A stretch of 64,000 nucleotides of DNA from Lomentospora prolificans (Eukaryota > Ascomycota > Sordariomycetes > Microascales > Microascaceae), in contig JARFXM010000004.1 of the NCBI GenBank assembly GCA_029532625.1, positions 4,154,001 to 4,218,000 of the forward strand. Reading direction: 5' to 3'. Under the pieces are notes generated by a model. That model did not search any database, had not been told where the DNA came from, and saw only the letters and a list, made by a program, of their open reading frames with translations. Position 1 is the stretch's first letter. The number at the start of each line of letters is the position of its first letter. The position numbers and the translations under genes are program-made. Below are positions 21,605 through 32,800 of this stretch, one piece after another.

Positions 21605-24182
21605 ATGGTGTCCTTCTTTGGAATCAAGTTCAAGGGGGACAAGAAGAAGTGAGTCTCACTGTCATTCATTTCCATTACATTTCTGATATGGTCGCTCGCA
21701 ATTACACACAGGCATGGCTCATGCACCAGGGGACTATTGTACTTTGAATGTCGATCTAAAAAGCTCACCTCGTCATCTCTCTAGGAAACCTCCTCCAGAA
21801 AAGCCTTCGCTTCTAAAGTCGCCATGGAGGCAAGAAGAGAAGGTCGAAAACCCCGAGTTGTTTGCGCCTTCGTTAAACCACCCCAGGCGCTTTCGCGGGG
21901 GAGAGCGGCCCGAATCAAGACCACTGTCTGCCATGTCTAGGATGTCTAGGCCCGGGACTGCTATGTCGATGCGGTCCGCTGTCGGTATGGTACGACCACC
22001 TTTCGGTTCTTTCTACGGCGCACACGGTGGAGCATCCAGCATGGTTGACCTCGCCGCCTACCCGTCTGGATGCCCCTCCATGGCACCCTCGATATCGGAG
22101 CTCCGCATGAACGCTTCGTCGACAGATTTACGCCATCATTTCGGCCCGACAGCATCTATTAGCAGTATAGATTCGTTCCGGCCCGGAACGTCGTCTGGAA
22201 GGGAGAAGCCCTGGGGCGGTAGCACATTAGAGCTGCCATTTGGCAAGGAATTGACCGCGCCCAAGACGCCTCTTCGGGGTCACTCACCGCTGGGCATGTC
22301 AACCGGCCTCGAGGATACGGTATCAAGAGAAGAACCAGAAAGCCCTCCTCGGCAAGTCAACCCACCAATTCTCGTCAAAGAGCCATCGGACGAATCTAAG
22401 CGCGACCCTGGGAGGGGCATCCCGTCCCCTCCCAACTCGATTCTGGACGACGATAGACCGAACGCTGGCGAGCTTAGCCCACCGAACATGAAGCGAAACG
22501 TTAGCTCCCTGCGGCATGTAAGCAACGCTTCCCAAGATGGAAGCGATGACAGTCGCCTCCTTTCCTCTGTAACATCCTCACCTACCCTTTCTAATACTCT
22601 CACCGCAACCATCGGACAACAACGGCCTGCTCCACTACCTTCTCCGGCGCCCTCAGACGCGACTAAGCGCGAAAGCGAATCCGACGCAGCACAATGGGGC
22701 GTCCCTGTGATTCAGACGGTGAGATCTCGACGCGATACCCTCAAGGTCGAGATGCCCCGACAGCCCAGCATCACAATGAATATTGAAGACCTAGGAAAGT
22801 CTCCATTTGCCGATTTCAAGTTCTCTTGGGACGACGAGGCGAAAAACAAGCCCTCGCCTAGTCCGCCTACCCCCGCGGATAGTCTGCCGTCGCCTTCTTC
22901 TCCAAGGGAAATGTTTCGTGCGAATCGACCAGCCCCTCTTCAACTAAACAACTCCACGCCTAACCCCGGCATCATCGTCGCCCCTGCCTCTGCGGGACTC
23001 GGCATCACGGCGCCGGATTGGCCACTTTCGGCAAAGGTCGCCCACGCTCCTACCCAAACTATTCCCGAACCCCTAGATATCCAGGCACCCCAGCCAATCG
23101 AGCCTTATGGCGACGCAATCTTGGGCTCGACACCTCCTCGCAGTCCAGTCGTGACAGAAATCCGTGGCCGGCAGATGCATCATGGCGCGGCCCGTCCTAC
23201 GCCCAGTCCGGGATCGAGGCCCCCTCCTGGAGCCATGAGGGGCCCGCCACCGCAGGATATGCGGCGTGGCCCTCCACCTGGGCCCCGGCGTTTCCCGTCC
23301 GACGATATGGGTTCTCGCCCAACTAATGGCCCACCTGGTCCCAGGAGATCTCCCGCCGAAGGGCCGGGCTCTCGTCCTGGAGCCGGACCCGGGCCCCGAC
23401 ACAACGCAATGGGCCCGCCGCCGCCAAGGGCCCCGATGGGACCCGGCGGACCCATGAGGCCTCCGCCTCAGGGTATGCGCCCACTCAACGGCCAGCCGGG
23501 ACCTCGCGGACCTCCTCCTTCTAGGGCAATGGACCCTCGTGGACCCCCGAATGGCGCGCTTCCCCCTCCCGGTCAGGGTCAAGCGCGACCTACGATCCGG
23601 GCGGTCCACGAGCCTATGGAACGGCCACAGCCATCGCCGGGACGTTCCAATGTCCGAAATAATAACGATCTCGACCTCGGCTTTACATTCCCTAGCTCCT
23701 CAGGGCACCTGGAACCGGAGGTGCGCAGGTCGGACTTTGCATCAGCCGGGGAAACGCCACAACCCTGTGCAGGTGCGCCATCGGGTTCACTACCCTCTCC
23801 CCTAAGCAACGCGAACTGGCCGCTCGCCGCACCGATCCCGTCGCCATCTCTCTCGCTCCCCAGCTTCTCGGCCCCGGGGACGCCTCTCCCTCTATCTCCG
23901 GGCAAGCCACCCGCTTCCGACCCGAACTCTCCCGTACCGTCGCCCTTGCGCCTACCCTTTGATAAGTCATCCGAGTCGTCTTCTAGCCTTCCTCCACTTG
24001 AGCCTCCCCCCAAGCACCCACTACGTAGCGCATCGCCGTCGCCGTCGCTCAGGGGAAAGCCTCCTCAGCAGCCAACTATGGGCAAAGCGCCACCCAAGCA
24101 GCCTAGGGATCAGCTCCTTGGATCTCGGATGATGGTACGGCCAACGGGAATTGCAGACGGGTACGGCACAGCGTTTATTTAA
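21605..24182 (+). CDS. Proline-rich disordered protein of unknown function
   Basis: I do not recognise the function. A short first exon (21605-21648) encodes MVSFFGIKFKGDKK. The next exon, taken from the CTCTAG acceptor at 21783-21784 to the stop at 24182, continues KKPPPEKPSL, for 813 residues in all. An alternative acceptor at 21711 runs into a stop after 23 codons, so it was rejected. The body is serine/proline-rich, with RPGTAMSMRS and SSMVDLAAYPSG near the N terminus and two DSFRPGTSS-like patches. A region of dense GPP/PRR/RPPP repeats (about residues 480-620) follows. The C terminus ends MMVRPTGIADGYGTAFI. There is no membrane span or enzyme motif. The MVSFFG opening recurs in filamentous-fungal hypothetical proteins, so the gene is probably real. 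Scaffold or polarity roles are only guesses. Confidence 0.75.
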
Positions 24183-26009
24183 TAGGCGATACGGTGTTTT
24201 CCTTTTCAGATATCCCACGCCTCTTTTTTCCTTTTTTTAATTAGTGACCATAATCATAATGTTTTTTTTTCTGGTTTGTTTTTGGTGGGAGGCGGGGGCA
24301 TATACCAGGGGTTAATCTGGATGCGGATTTAAATTGATATTCGGGAATGATGGAGCATACAGCATATAAAAGGAGCGGCATTTTGTTGATACTATCCGTA
24401 CCTGTTCTACACCAGACAGCGACGGAGTATGAGTTTGTCTTTGCGACGCGAGGACAACTGAGCTTGTTGAAAATAAAAGAGTTGGCTATTTGTGAATGGG
24501 CCCTCATTCTCATTAATCGTGGGACAAAGTCCTTGTCGATGTGCTTCATGATCCTCAATCCTCCGGCATTCTGTGGTGGGTGACACGACTGGGCTCCGAT
24601 GAAACGGGGATAGATCCGGGTTTCTATGGTGGCAAAAAGTAACACTGGCTCGGAGCATGAGGGTTCAAAATACATGGCCCGGTCCGGTCCCTAACGCGCG
24701 CATCTACATTTACAGGTGCATAATGCGCCCGGGAAGCCAACTGATTCGGACCGGACCCGTTGTGAAGAGAGAGAGGGACCAAGAGGCGGAGAACTTCGTG
24801 CGTCGCGCCTGGGCAAGCAAAGCGGAAGCACGCCGAACCTCGATTTACTCGTTCTCTTTTTCTTCTCCCTTTTTCTTTTTTTTTTTTCCTTTCCTTTTCA
24901 AGCAGACCAAGAATAATCCCACCTGAACTCGCACACACTTTTTGCGACAATTCTTTTTCGTAATCGATAGCTCTGCGAGCAAGGAGCCCCAGCAACAGAG
25001 GCTGCATCATCCCGCACTAGGTTTGACCTGGCGCGACTCTGTGCACATGAGGGGTCAGAAAGAGAGGCAGGCGCCGGGGAGGATGTGACTAGGTGTGCTG
25101 GGCATGCGAGAGAGGGTTGATTTGATTCAATGGCTTTGCTGGAATAAACTTGGCTCAAGGCCAGCGAGAGTGTGTGGGGGAGCTCGTTTTGGCTTTGGCG
25201 TGGAGGAGTGGGGGGCCATTTTTTTGGTCTTTTTTTTCTTTTCGCCGTTTGCATCGCGACGAGGCGACACTTCGAATTTTTTTTTTCTTTTCCCTCCTTT
25301 TTATAATCGCTCCTTCCCCTCTTCCCCCGAACTATCCTACAATCTATAACCCGAACCCAGACAGCAGATCCCTCAATCTCTTCCAAACTCGAGTCGAAGC
25401 TGCTCGAGGCCCCCAAAGCTATTTTGCTTGTCCCGTATCCCATCTTATGACGCCCTTCCCCCGCGCCGCTCCTCTCAACCACATCTACAACCGGGCACAT
25501 CGCTGCATGTGCCGAATCAGACAATAGGATCAACAGCAAGCGACTTGAAGTCTTTGCGCTTGCTGCAAAAAGGGGACGAAGAAAGACTTATTGGAGTTCT
25601 TCTTTTCTTTGACAGAGAAAGAAGAAAACAATAAAAGAAATATATATATACACACGATATCTTGTGCATCATCACCGTTGACATCGGGTTCTACGCTTGT
25701 CGGCCCTGACGATACACAGCTTTTCTGAGAAGAAAAGTCTCTTGATGATCGTTTAGGACCAAGAGATTGATTGACTCGGGAACTCTCGCAACTCTGCTCG
25801 ACCAGGTACGTATGCGCCGCCGCCTTTTCGGTTGCGATCCCGATTGCGACGGCACGCAAGAGGCGGACATGGCTAACCTCCCAAGTCAAGACAACTAAGT
25901 AGCGCACATCTCGGCGCAAACTAGCCAGCAACAGATAGGATTGCATCGATCGAGTACGCACTTTCGAGTAAGAGCACTCACTGAAGGGCAAGGGCCAAAA
26001 GCCAGCACA
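24183..26009. other. Intergenic region upstream of the SLC35F-type gene
   Basis: No gene is supported. T-rich and CT-rich stretches occur at about 24855-24895 and 25260-25320, and a TATATATATA string at 25641-25651. The 368-codon minus-strand frame 25530-26636 is the antisense shadow of the transporter gene. Confidence 0.5.
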
Positions 26010-27233
26010 ATGCAAGCCCCGCACCTCAACGGCTCCGAGGACAAGGGTTTCGACTCCGTCAACCCTCCCATCGTCCACGAGACTACCGCCGGCTCCCTCC
26101 CGGGCCCCGACGCTGTCGCTTCCGAAGATGACCTCGTCCGCCAGGGCCTCGAGAAGATCCAGGCCAAGCGCGTCCGCTGGTACACCTACCTGACCACTGT
26201 CGACTTCTGGGCCGTCCTCGTCATCGGCCAGCTGTTGGCCCTGTGCATCACCGCCACAAACACCTTCAGCTCCTTCCTCGCCGAGAACGGGACCAACATC
26301 CCCTCCTTCCAGGTCATGTTCACCTACGTGCTCATTATCCTCATCTACACCACTGTCTGCCTGTACCACTATGGTCCCCGCAAGTACCTGCGCGTCGCCG
26401 GCCGCCACGGCTGGAAGTACTTCATCTTCGCCTTCCTCGACGTCGAGGGCAACTACTTCACAGTCCTGGCCTACCGCTACACCAACCTCTTGTCCGCCCA
26501 GCTCCTCAACTTCTGGTCCATCGTCTGCGTCGTCATCATATCCTTCCTCCTGCTGCGCGTGCGCTACAAGCTCTTCCAGATCATCGGCATCCTCGTCTGC
26601 TGCGGCGGCATGGGCATCCTCCTCGCCTCCGACCACATCCAGGGCAACAACGGCGGCAAGGGCGAAAACATGCTCAAGGGCGACCTCTTCGGCCTCCTCG
26701 GCGCCACCCTCTACGGAATCAGCAACGTCTACGAGGAGTGGCTCGTCAGCAAGCGCCCCATGTACGAGGTACTCTCCTTCTTAGGCATCTTTGGCTTCTG
26801 CATCATCGGCGTCCAGGCCGCCATCTTTGACCGCCACACCATCGAGGAGGCCGTCTGGACAGGCCCCATCATCGGCTACCTCGTCGGCTTCACCCTCTGT
26901 CTCACCGTCTTCTACACCCTCGCCCCCTTTATCCTGCGCATGGCCTCGGCCGCCTTCTTCGACATCTCGCTACTCACCGCCAACTTCTGGGGCGTCATCA
27001 TCGGCATCCACGTCTTTGGGTACATTATCCACTTCATGTACCCCATCGCCTTCGTGCTCATCATTCTCGGCCTTGCCACGTACTTCTTGGCCGGCAGCAT
27101 GCTCGGCGACTCCAAGAAGCCTTGGCTCGGCGAGAACCAGGAGGGCGGTGTCGTCGGTTTCGGGACGGCCAAGTTGAAGGCTTTGAACGCGGCGAAGAAG
27201 GCTCAGGTCGAAGCTGACGAGGCTATGGCCTAG
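26010..27233 (+). CDS. SLC35F-type drug/metabolite-superfamily transporter
   Basis: Multi-pass membrane carrier of the SLC35F1/F2 (DUF914, EamA-like) family; the substrate is not known from sequence. Single exon, 407 residues. I chose the ATG at 26010 (context CACAATGCAA, followed by APHLNGSEDKG) rather than an upstream in-frame ATG at 25941, because the extra 23 residues look non-conserved. A soluble N terminus (about 60 residues) is followed by about ten hydrophobic spans. Family-type signatures are WKYFIFAFLDVEGNYFTVLA, YRYTNLLSAQLLNFWSI, LFGLLGATLYGISNVYEEW and SLLTANFWGVIIG. The C-terminal tail is short, lysine- and alanine-rich and cytosolic. Codon use is strongly C-ending, which hints at high expression. 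Confidence 0.88.
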   Translation: MQAPHLNGSEDKGFDSVNPPIVHETTAGSLPGPDAVASEDDLVRQGLEKIQAKRVRWYTYLTTVDFWAVLVIGQLLALCITATNTFSSFLAENGTNIPSFQVMFTYVLIILIYTTVCLYHYGPRKYLRVAGRHGWKYFIFAFLDVEGNYFTVLAYRYTNLLSAQLLNFWSIVCVVIISFLLLRVRYKLFQIIGILVCCGGMGILLASDHIQGNNGGKGENMLKGDLFGLLGATLYGISNVYEEWLVSKRPMYEVLSFLGIFGFCIIGVQAAIFDRHTIEEAVWTGPIIGYLVGFTLCLTVFYTLAPFILRMASAAFFDISLLTANFWGVIIGIHVFGYIIHFMYPIAFVLIILGLATYFLAGSMLGDSKKPWLGENQEGGVVGFGTAKLKALNAAKKAQVEADEAMA

Positions 27234-28229
27234 GTACATTGAATGGGAGATGAAAAGGAGAAGGGCGTGCCGCGGGTTGTGGAAAATGAAAACAGACCGT
27301 AACTATAGGGTTCTTGATACTCGGGTCCGCGCATCCAACGTGGTACTTGCACGGCGCCCTTGCTAGCAATCCGCGACCAACCCGGCTTTGTAGAGGTTAC
27401 TTTCGTTTAGTGGATGGTTATCATCCGTTTTAAACTATTTCATTCCTTGATTATAAAAGACATCGTCATAGCTAGCTCGCCATTTACTTGTGCGTTCATG
27501 AAGTTACCAGTATTGTTCCAACGTTGGCGCAGTACCAAGCCACTTGAAATCGTTACTGGGTCCTGGGCGTGTCGCCTGGCGTTGACGGTTCAGACCGAAG
27601 AATATAAGAAAGGGCGCGAAAAAAACTCCGAGAGTGCGGCAATCGCCAGGACTCCAGAGTCACCATATTTCAGTGCCGAAAGCATCAATTTGGTAAGAAA
27701 GGAGGTATAGCTGATAGCATAGATCTTCTATAAGAGACAAGTCGGTTCATCTCAAGTTACCCAAAGGCGAAGCGCCTCTTCGACGCCAGGCGGGTCCGAT
27801 CTGCAGTGCATGGGAAATCCAATCACCAAGATCAACAGGGCCAAGCCGGGTCAAATGCGCAATCCCTCCAGATGAGCCGCCGTACCTTCTTCTCCTCCGG
27901 CACGGAGCCGTGTCTTGGAAGTTAATGCCCCAGCCCCGCAATTGGACTCGCCCGGCCAGTTGGATTGAGTGCCACTTCGCCAGCGATTGAGCAGGTAGCT
28001 TGAGTCTCTGGTGCATGGGTCGGGCTTCCGCACCACTGGCCCTGTTGAATTGCCAAGACGTTCTTGCCGTGGTCTAGAAAACTTTGCCAAAATGTCTGAT
28101 TGAGCTTTGCACATTTGATCCGCTGCGACAAGGTGGCCTTTCGCACCTGCGGACAGGCCCTTAAAACCTGGTAATCGCAAGTCTCCGTTGTCTCCTAAAA
28201 ACCATCCTGCGATTGTCCCAACACCAGTC
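27234..28229. other. Intergenic region, no gene seen
   Basis: About 1 kb with only chance frames. The minus-strand 198-codon frame at 27851-28447 overlaps the start of the next gene and shows no domain. Confidence 0.5.
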
Positions 28230-29826
28230 ATGTTTTCGCTGTTGTGCAGTTCCGTGAGGAGACGATTCTGGTGTGTAGGCTTTGTGCTCGGCCTCTTATT
28301 TACTCTGCTCCTCTTCCGTCCGAGTAATACATGGGGTCTCTTTCCAAGTTTTCCAAGAGTCTCGAGTCCCGCCGCACCGTCTAGTAAGCACGGCGAATCC
28401 GATCTACGCCAGTCAGGGCAGAGTTCAGAGGACGAGGTAGATTCCAACTCTCCATCTTCGCAAGCGAGTTTGGAAGGCCATTCGCTGTCCGAAACGCTAG
28501 CGTGTCCAGACGAGGCGGGTATCTTACTATCGAGCGTCCAGCATCAGATTAGCTCCCCGAATGGGGAGTATGCTTTACAACTGGGTGAAAATGGAAACTT
28601 AGTCCTGGGACATAGGGCACCACAAGGAGCTTTGCAACCGCTTTGGTGGACTGGAACTGGCGATGGCCGTACGCGTCGAAACTACGACGTGTCCATCTCA
28701 CTGAGTGAGGACAGTCGTAGCATTCTAGAGGTATCGGTTCAGGAAGCCGGTCATCGGCAAGTCGTGTGGCATAGCGACCTGCACCCAGCTTGTAAACTTC
28801 AAGCTCTCTCCAATGACACAGCGAGTGAGGAGAGCAGGAGCAAGGGGTGCCTCAAGCTCTCAAATGTTGGAAGGTTGACACTCTCCAATACTTGCGACCT
28901 TTATAAGCCGCCTTTCTACCTCGAATCGCCCCCTTCGCTCGCAGTAATTGTCGCCGGTTTGTATCGGACTAATAACATAACTTGCGAAACACACTCCAAG
29001 GCCCTCTTCTCCCATCAGGCCTTCACCTCAGTCGATGTATTCGCCTTCATCGTGTACGAAGATCGAGACGTCAGATATCACAATCGCACGAAATCTTCGA
29101 TTGAAGGCAACATACGGCAATGCTATGGGGAGCGCCTCAAAGCCGTGACCGTTGTTGCCACGTCTGATATTGAAGAAGCTTTTCCAGGTAGTCAAGAAGA
29201 TGCTGACCTTGAACCATGCCGACGCAAGGTTAGACGGTTGAATAATCAGCTGAAGACGCTCTATGAGGCATCTAGGATGTGGTGGGCCTGGGCCATAGAA
29301 CATGGTGTTTTACACGACGCTGTACTCCGAATCAGACCAGACACAAACTTTTATGGAGGAGAGACGCTCGAGTTTCGCGATCTCAACTCCCTTGGCCACA
29401 ACAGGCTCGTCCTCGTACAGCCAAGCGGCGAGCGCTACTTTTACTGCCCCCGAATAACGGGGCATGTTGGAATCGGTAAGGGCATCGGGAGAAGTCGAAA
29501 CCACTCTTTTCTAATCCGACTCACTTCTAGGCCCGTCAGATCAGATTGCTTATGGTAGCCCGTCCGCCATGTCGCATTATCTACAAATGTATACTTTTTT
29601 CTCAGACACGATCTCAGTAGGGTCGACGCCATCACGGACCGCTTACCGAGACTTTTCGGGGTGCGAAGTTCTCCCGTCTGGCCCACGACCCAATGATTGT
29701 CGAAAGCCTGCACCATGTTCGATCGAATGCATAGTCGCATGGTATCTTGGGAGTAAAGGTATCGAGTTCGATATCGAATGGGGATGGGACCAAAGAATTT
29801 TGCGTTTCCCAAGCAAATGGAGTTAA
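28230..29826 (+). CDS. Type II membrane protein: B-lectin-like domain plus putative glycosyltransferase
   Basis: Two exons, 28230-29475 and 29531-29826 (GTAAGG donor, TTCTAG acceptor), give 513 residues. The N terminus is a short basic segment (RRR at 10-12), then one membrane span (13-29), as in Golgi type II glycosyltransferases. After a serine-rich stem, residues about 98-220 resemble a bulb-type (B-lectin) fold: SPNGEYALQL, NGNLVLG and PLWWTG, then a second CLKLSNVGRLTL blade. Residues about 237-500 look like a glycosyltransferase of the poorly characterised fungal kind: VDVFAFIVYED, MWWAWA, VLRIRPDTNFY (RPD at 369-371) and GPSDQIAYGSPSAM across the exon join. Donor and acceptor sugars are unknown. 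Reading past the intron would truncate the protein and lose the DQIAYG motif. The fusion call rests on motif resemblance by eye. Confidence 0.78.
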
Positions 29827-32800
29827 CTAAGCAAGTGAAGAGATGTACTGGCCATTGTCGGGACAGGCCAGAGGCATACTTACCTCTCCCCGCCGGGCCC
29901 GGGGGGGGGGGGGGGGGGGGGGGTGGGCAGTTGTAGAGTGTTGTCTGCTCGGTCCAGGGCCGGACGTTGAGGTCTCTGATAACTGAGTAAAGGTGCGTAA
30001 TAGAGGGCCAAGGCGATATAGTATGAGGTATCTCCTGGCGCCCTGAGGCGAAGCCTTTCAGATTCGTGACCCAGACCCGCTAATGTCGGCGATCAGTTCG
30101 GCTGGAAACTGAGAAGACTCGTGTCTTTGTAGGACTATTTCAAAAACGGCCTAGCTGTACGACGAACCCGCGATGGCACGACGGAGTCTAGGACGCCAGC
30201 TTTTTATCTCCGTCTCACGTCGTCAACATATGGTCATACCTCTGGGTCCGCCCTCTTCCAGAACTAGTGGGCTCCGATATGTCTGCATTCCGCTTGACGA
30301 TTTACCGGCCACATTCTGCCATCCTATTTTAGACTTGAATGATACACCGGAGTGTTGGGTGAAGAGACCAAAAGCTTGACCCACCAGTGCTACTGAGCAA
30401 GGTAAGCCCCATGAGTCTACTTAGGGGAGGCGTAAAGTTCTCAAGAGTTCACATGCCGTTGTTGCGCGGGGAAGCTTCAAGGCATCAACAGCGCCACTGT
30501 ACTTCCATCTCGAGCCCCACTCTCTCGAATACTTGTTGCCTCCAGGTTGAGAATCGTTCGCGGCTACCGATCCTGAAGCAGGCAGGAACCCTGGACTTGG
30601 TGGTGGACGGAGCCGTGCCACTCGATGGCAGCCACGTCCATGACGATCAGCAACAATGACGTAAAGATAGTTTCTTCTGTGCACCAGATTTTCCGCAGCA
30701 TGCGCATGTATGTCCACTCTGGGGGCGGCAAAAAGACGACTGGACGCCACCCTCAAAGCAAGACGTATGGCCTTGTTGGGTGGGAAGTCCCCTTCAGAAT
30801 CGCGAGGTTAACCAGGACACCACCTCCATCACGCTGGACCTTCTTTTGGTACCGGGCTCCTTCACAGGGACATATCACCGAGTCACGGTCGCATGTACGG
30901 CAGATATTGTGACCTATCTTGACGGAGCAAAGGAACGGGAACCACGGGAAAGGGAACTGAGGGGTAAAGAGACCTTGAGAGGGAAAAGAATGTCGTGCGG
31001 TTTGTCGCCCTCCATCTTCAGAGATGGCAAGCGGGGACTTTCCGCATCCGGACGAGAGAAGTGGGGTGGGGAAGAAATGAACGATCGAGAAAGGGAACGC
31101 ATACTCGTCATCGATGCAAGGCCTGCAGAAAACGCATGCCTCTTCGACTGATGGGTCTGCGGCGAATGATGTGCGAAGCCCTCTCGGTGGAAGTTACTTA
31201 TTTCTCCCCGACTCGGGCTCATCATATTGTATGCGGGGTATGTTCGGAGGCGGCACTGCCCTAGCGGGCCCTTGAGATCGTGATTAATCGTGAGATATTG
31301 CCAATGTTCTTAACGTAAGCTTTCTGATGAGCAAGCTTCTACCTACAGCCTTCGAGCACCCGCTGGAGTGGAGGGGTCTCTTCGCTGAAACTGACCACAT
31401 CTACGAAGTATCCTTCAAAAGAATCTGTCACTCGGACTAGACCCAAACGGGTTGTGCCACAGTGGCACCGTAGAGTGGTGCGCACCTTCGTCAGCATAGA
31501 AAGATGGGATTCCGCGCCTGGTGGGATCAAGGGTGGGCAGGTTCTAGAACGCCCCTCCGCATTCTAATATACGGATAGAGCTGATGAGCCCAGCTCTAAG
31601 GGCTACCGTAAAAATATGAGTATTCTCCTGTAGGTTGGCACAAGAAATTGCATTGTAACTCCATGCAAATAAAGCGGGGACGCCGACGGCCATTGTTCGA
31701 CTCAACAACTCGAGGGTTCTCAGAGTTTAAAGCCCTTTGCCTCGCTGCCAGGCAGATCACGACGGCCATGTGAGCGGGTAGCGCCTCGTTTGTCGCGCCA
31801 CTTATACGGATACAGTCGCAGTTGGGAGATTTTCGTGTCGCTCAAGTCGGGCCACCACTCATTCACCCGAACCCACACTGTGCGCCCGGCCACGAAACGT
31901 CGATCCCTTGAAGCGTCGGATGGTGCCCTGAGGATGATTTTTTTTCTAGCAAGGGTCATAGAAACCATATGGATGGTTTCCTGAAGGAAAGAAGAAGCAA
32001 TTGAAAGAAAGGGAAAAGCCGGAAAGTGTCTCGTGAGCTGTCTTTACATGACCTCATCAGGTCGCACCATGTTGTAGAGGTAATTTGACCAAATAGGGGG
32101 TGTTTCTTGGCCTCGGGAACACGGCAGAACGGAACCATTAGGAAGCGGAATGTGGGTTCTTTAAAACGCCGGAAGTGGTGGAGAATAGTGCCTCACGCGC
32201 GCCACATAATTTCTTCGAACGCTTGCTTGTAGCGCGTTGGAGCACAATCGCGATTGACCTCTATAAAACATTGCGATGATGATCTTCCTCTCACACAAGG
32301 AGGGCTCCTCAGTATTGTATTACCGACCCCTGCTGCTAGCCTTCTAGCTGGAGAGTAAGCACTGGTAGTGTTGCAAGATTCACAGCTTGGAAGGCCAGCA
32401 CCAGCAAGGCTTCCCGAAAAGGTTGGAACCGCTTCGTCTGTCCTCAATATTGTTGAACCTGACTGGAAAGGGAAAAAAAGATCTGGCGCCTTGGAACATA
32501 ATTCGCAAGAGCCATATCGTGTTGGACCGGTACACTCTTTTGTACTCCTTAACACATCCTTGGCTTAATGACTACCCGTTTGATTCGTTCTGCTCTTTCC
32601 ATGCAAACGAGCACCAGGGCTGCATCAACCACAACCCGGAACTCTTCCAACCTACGAGGGTACCTTGGCCAACATCCAGTCGTCGTTCATCGCCGCCAAA
32701 GTGCACATGCGCGCTGCATCCATGACCGACATTTCCGCTCCTTAAACAGTCGTAGTGTGGTCCCGCCGCCTGCTGATAACTGGCCCATGTTTTTCTATAC

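Noticed and set aside
25530..26636. 368-codon minus-strand frame, acidic and valine-rich
   Set aside because: It is antisense to the SLC35F-type gene, whose strong C-ending codon use leaves the opposite strand open.
26243..26830. 195-codon plus-strand frame rich in P, R and H
   Set aside because: Shadow of the transporter gene in another phase.
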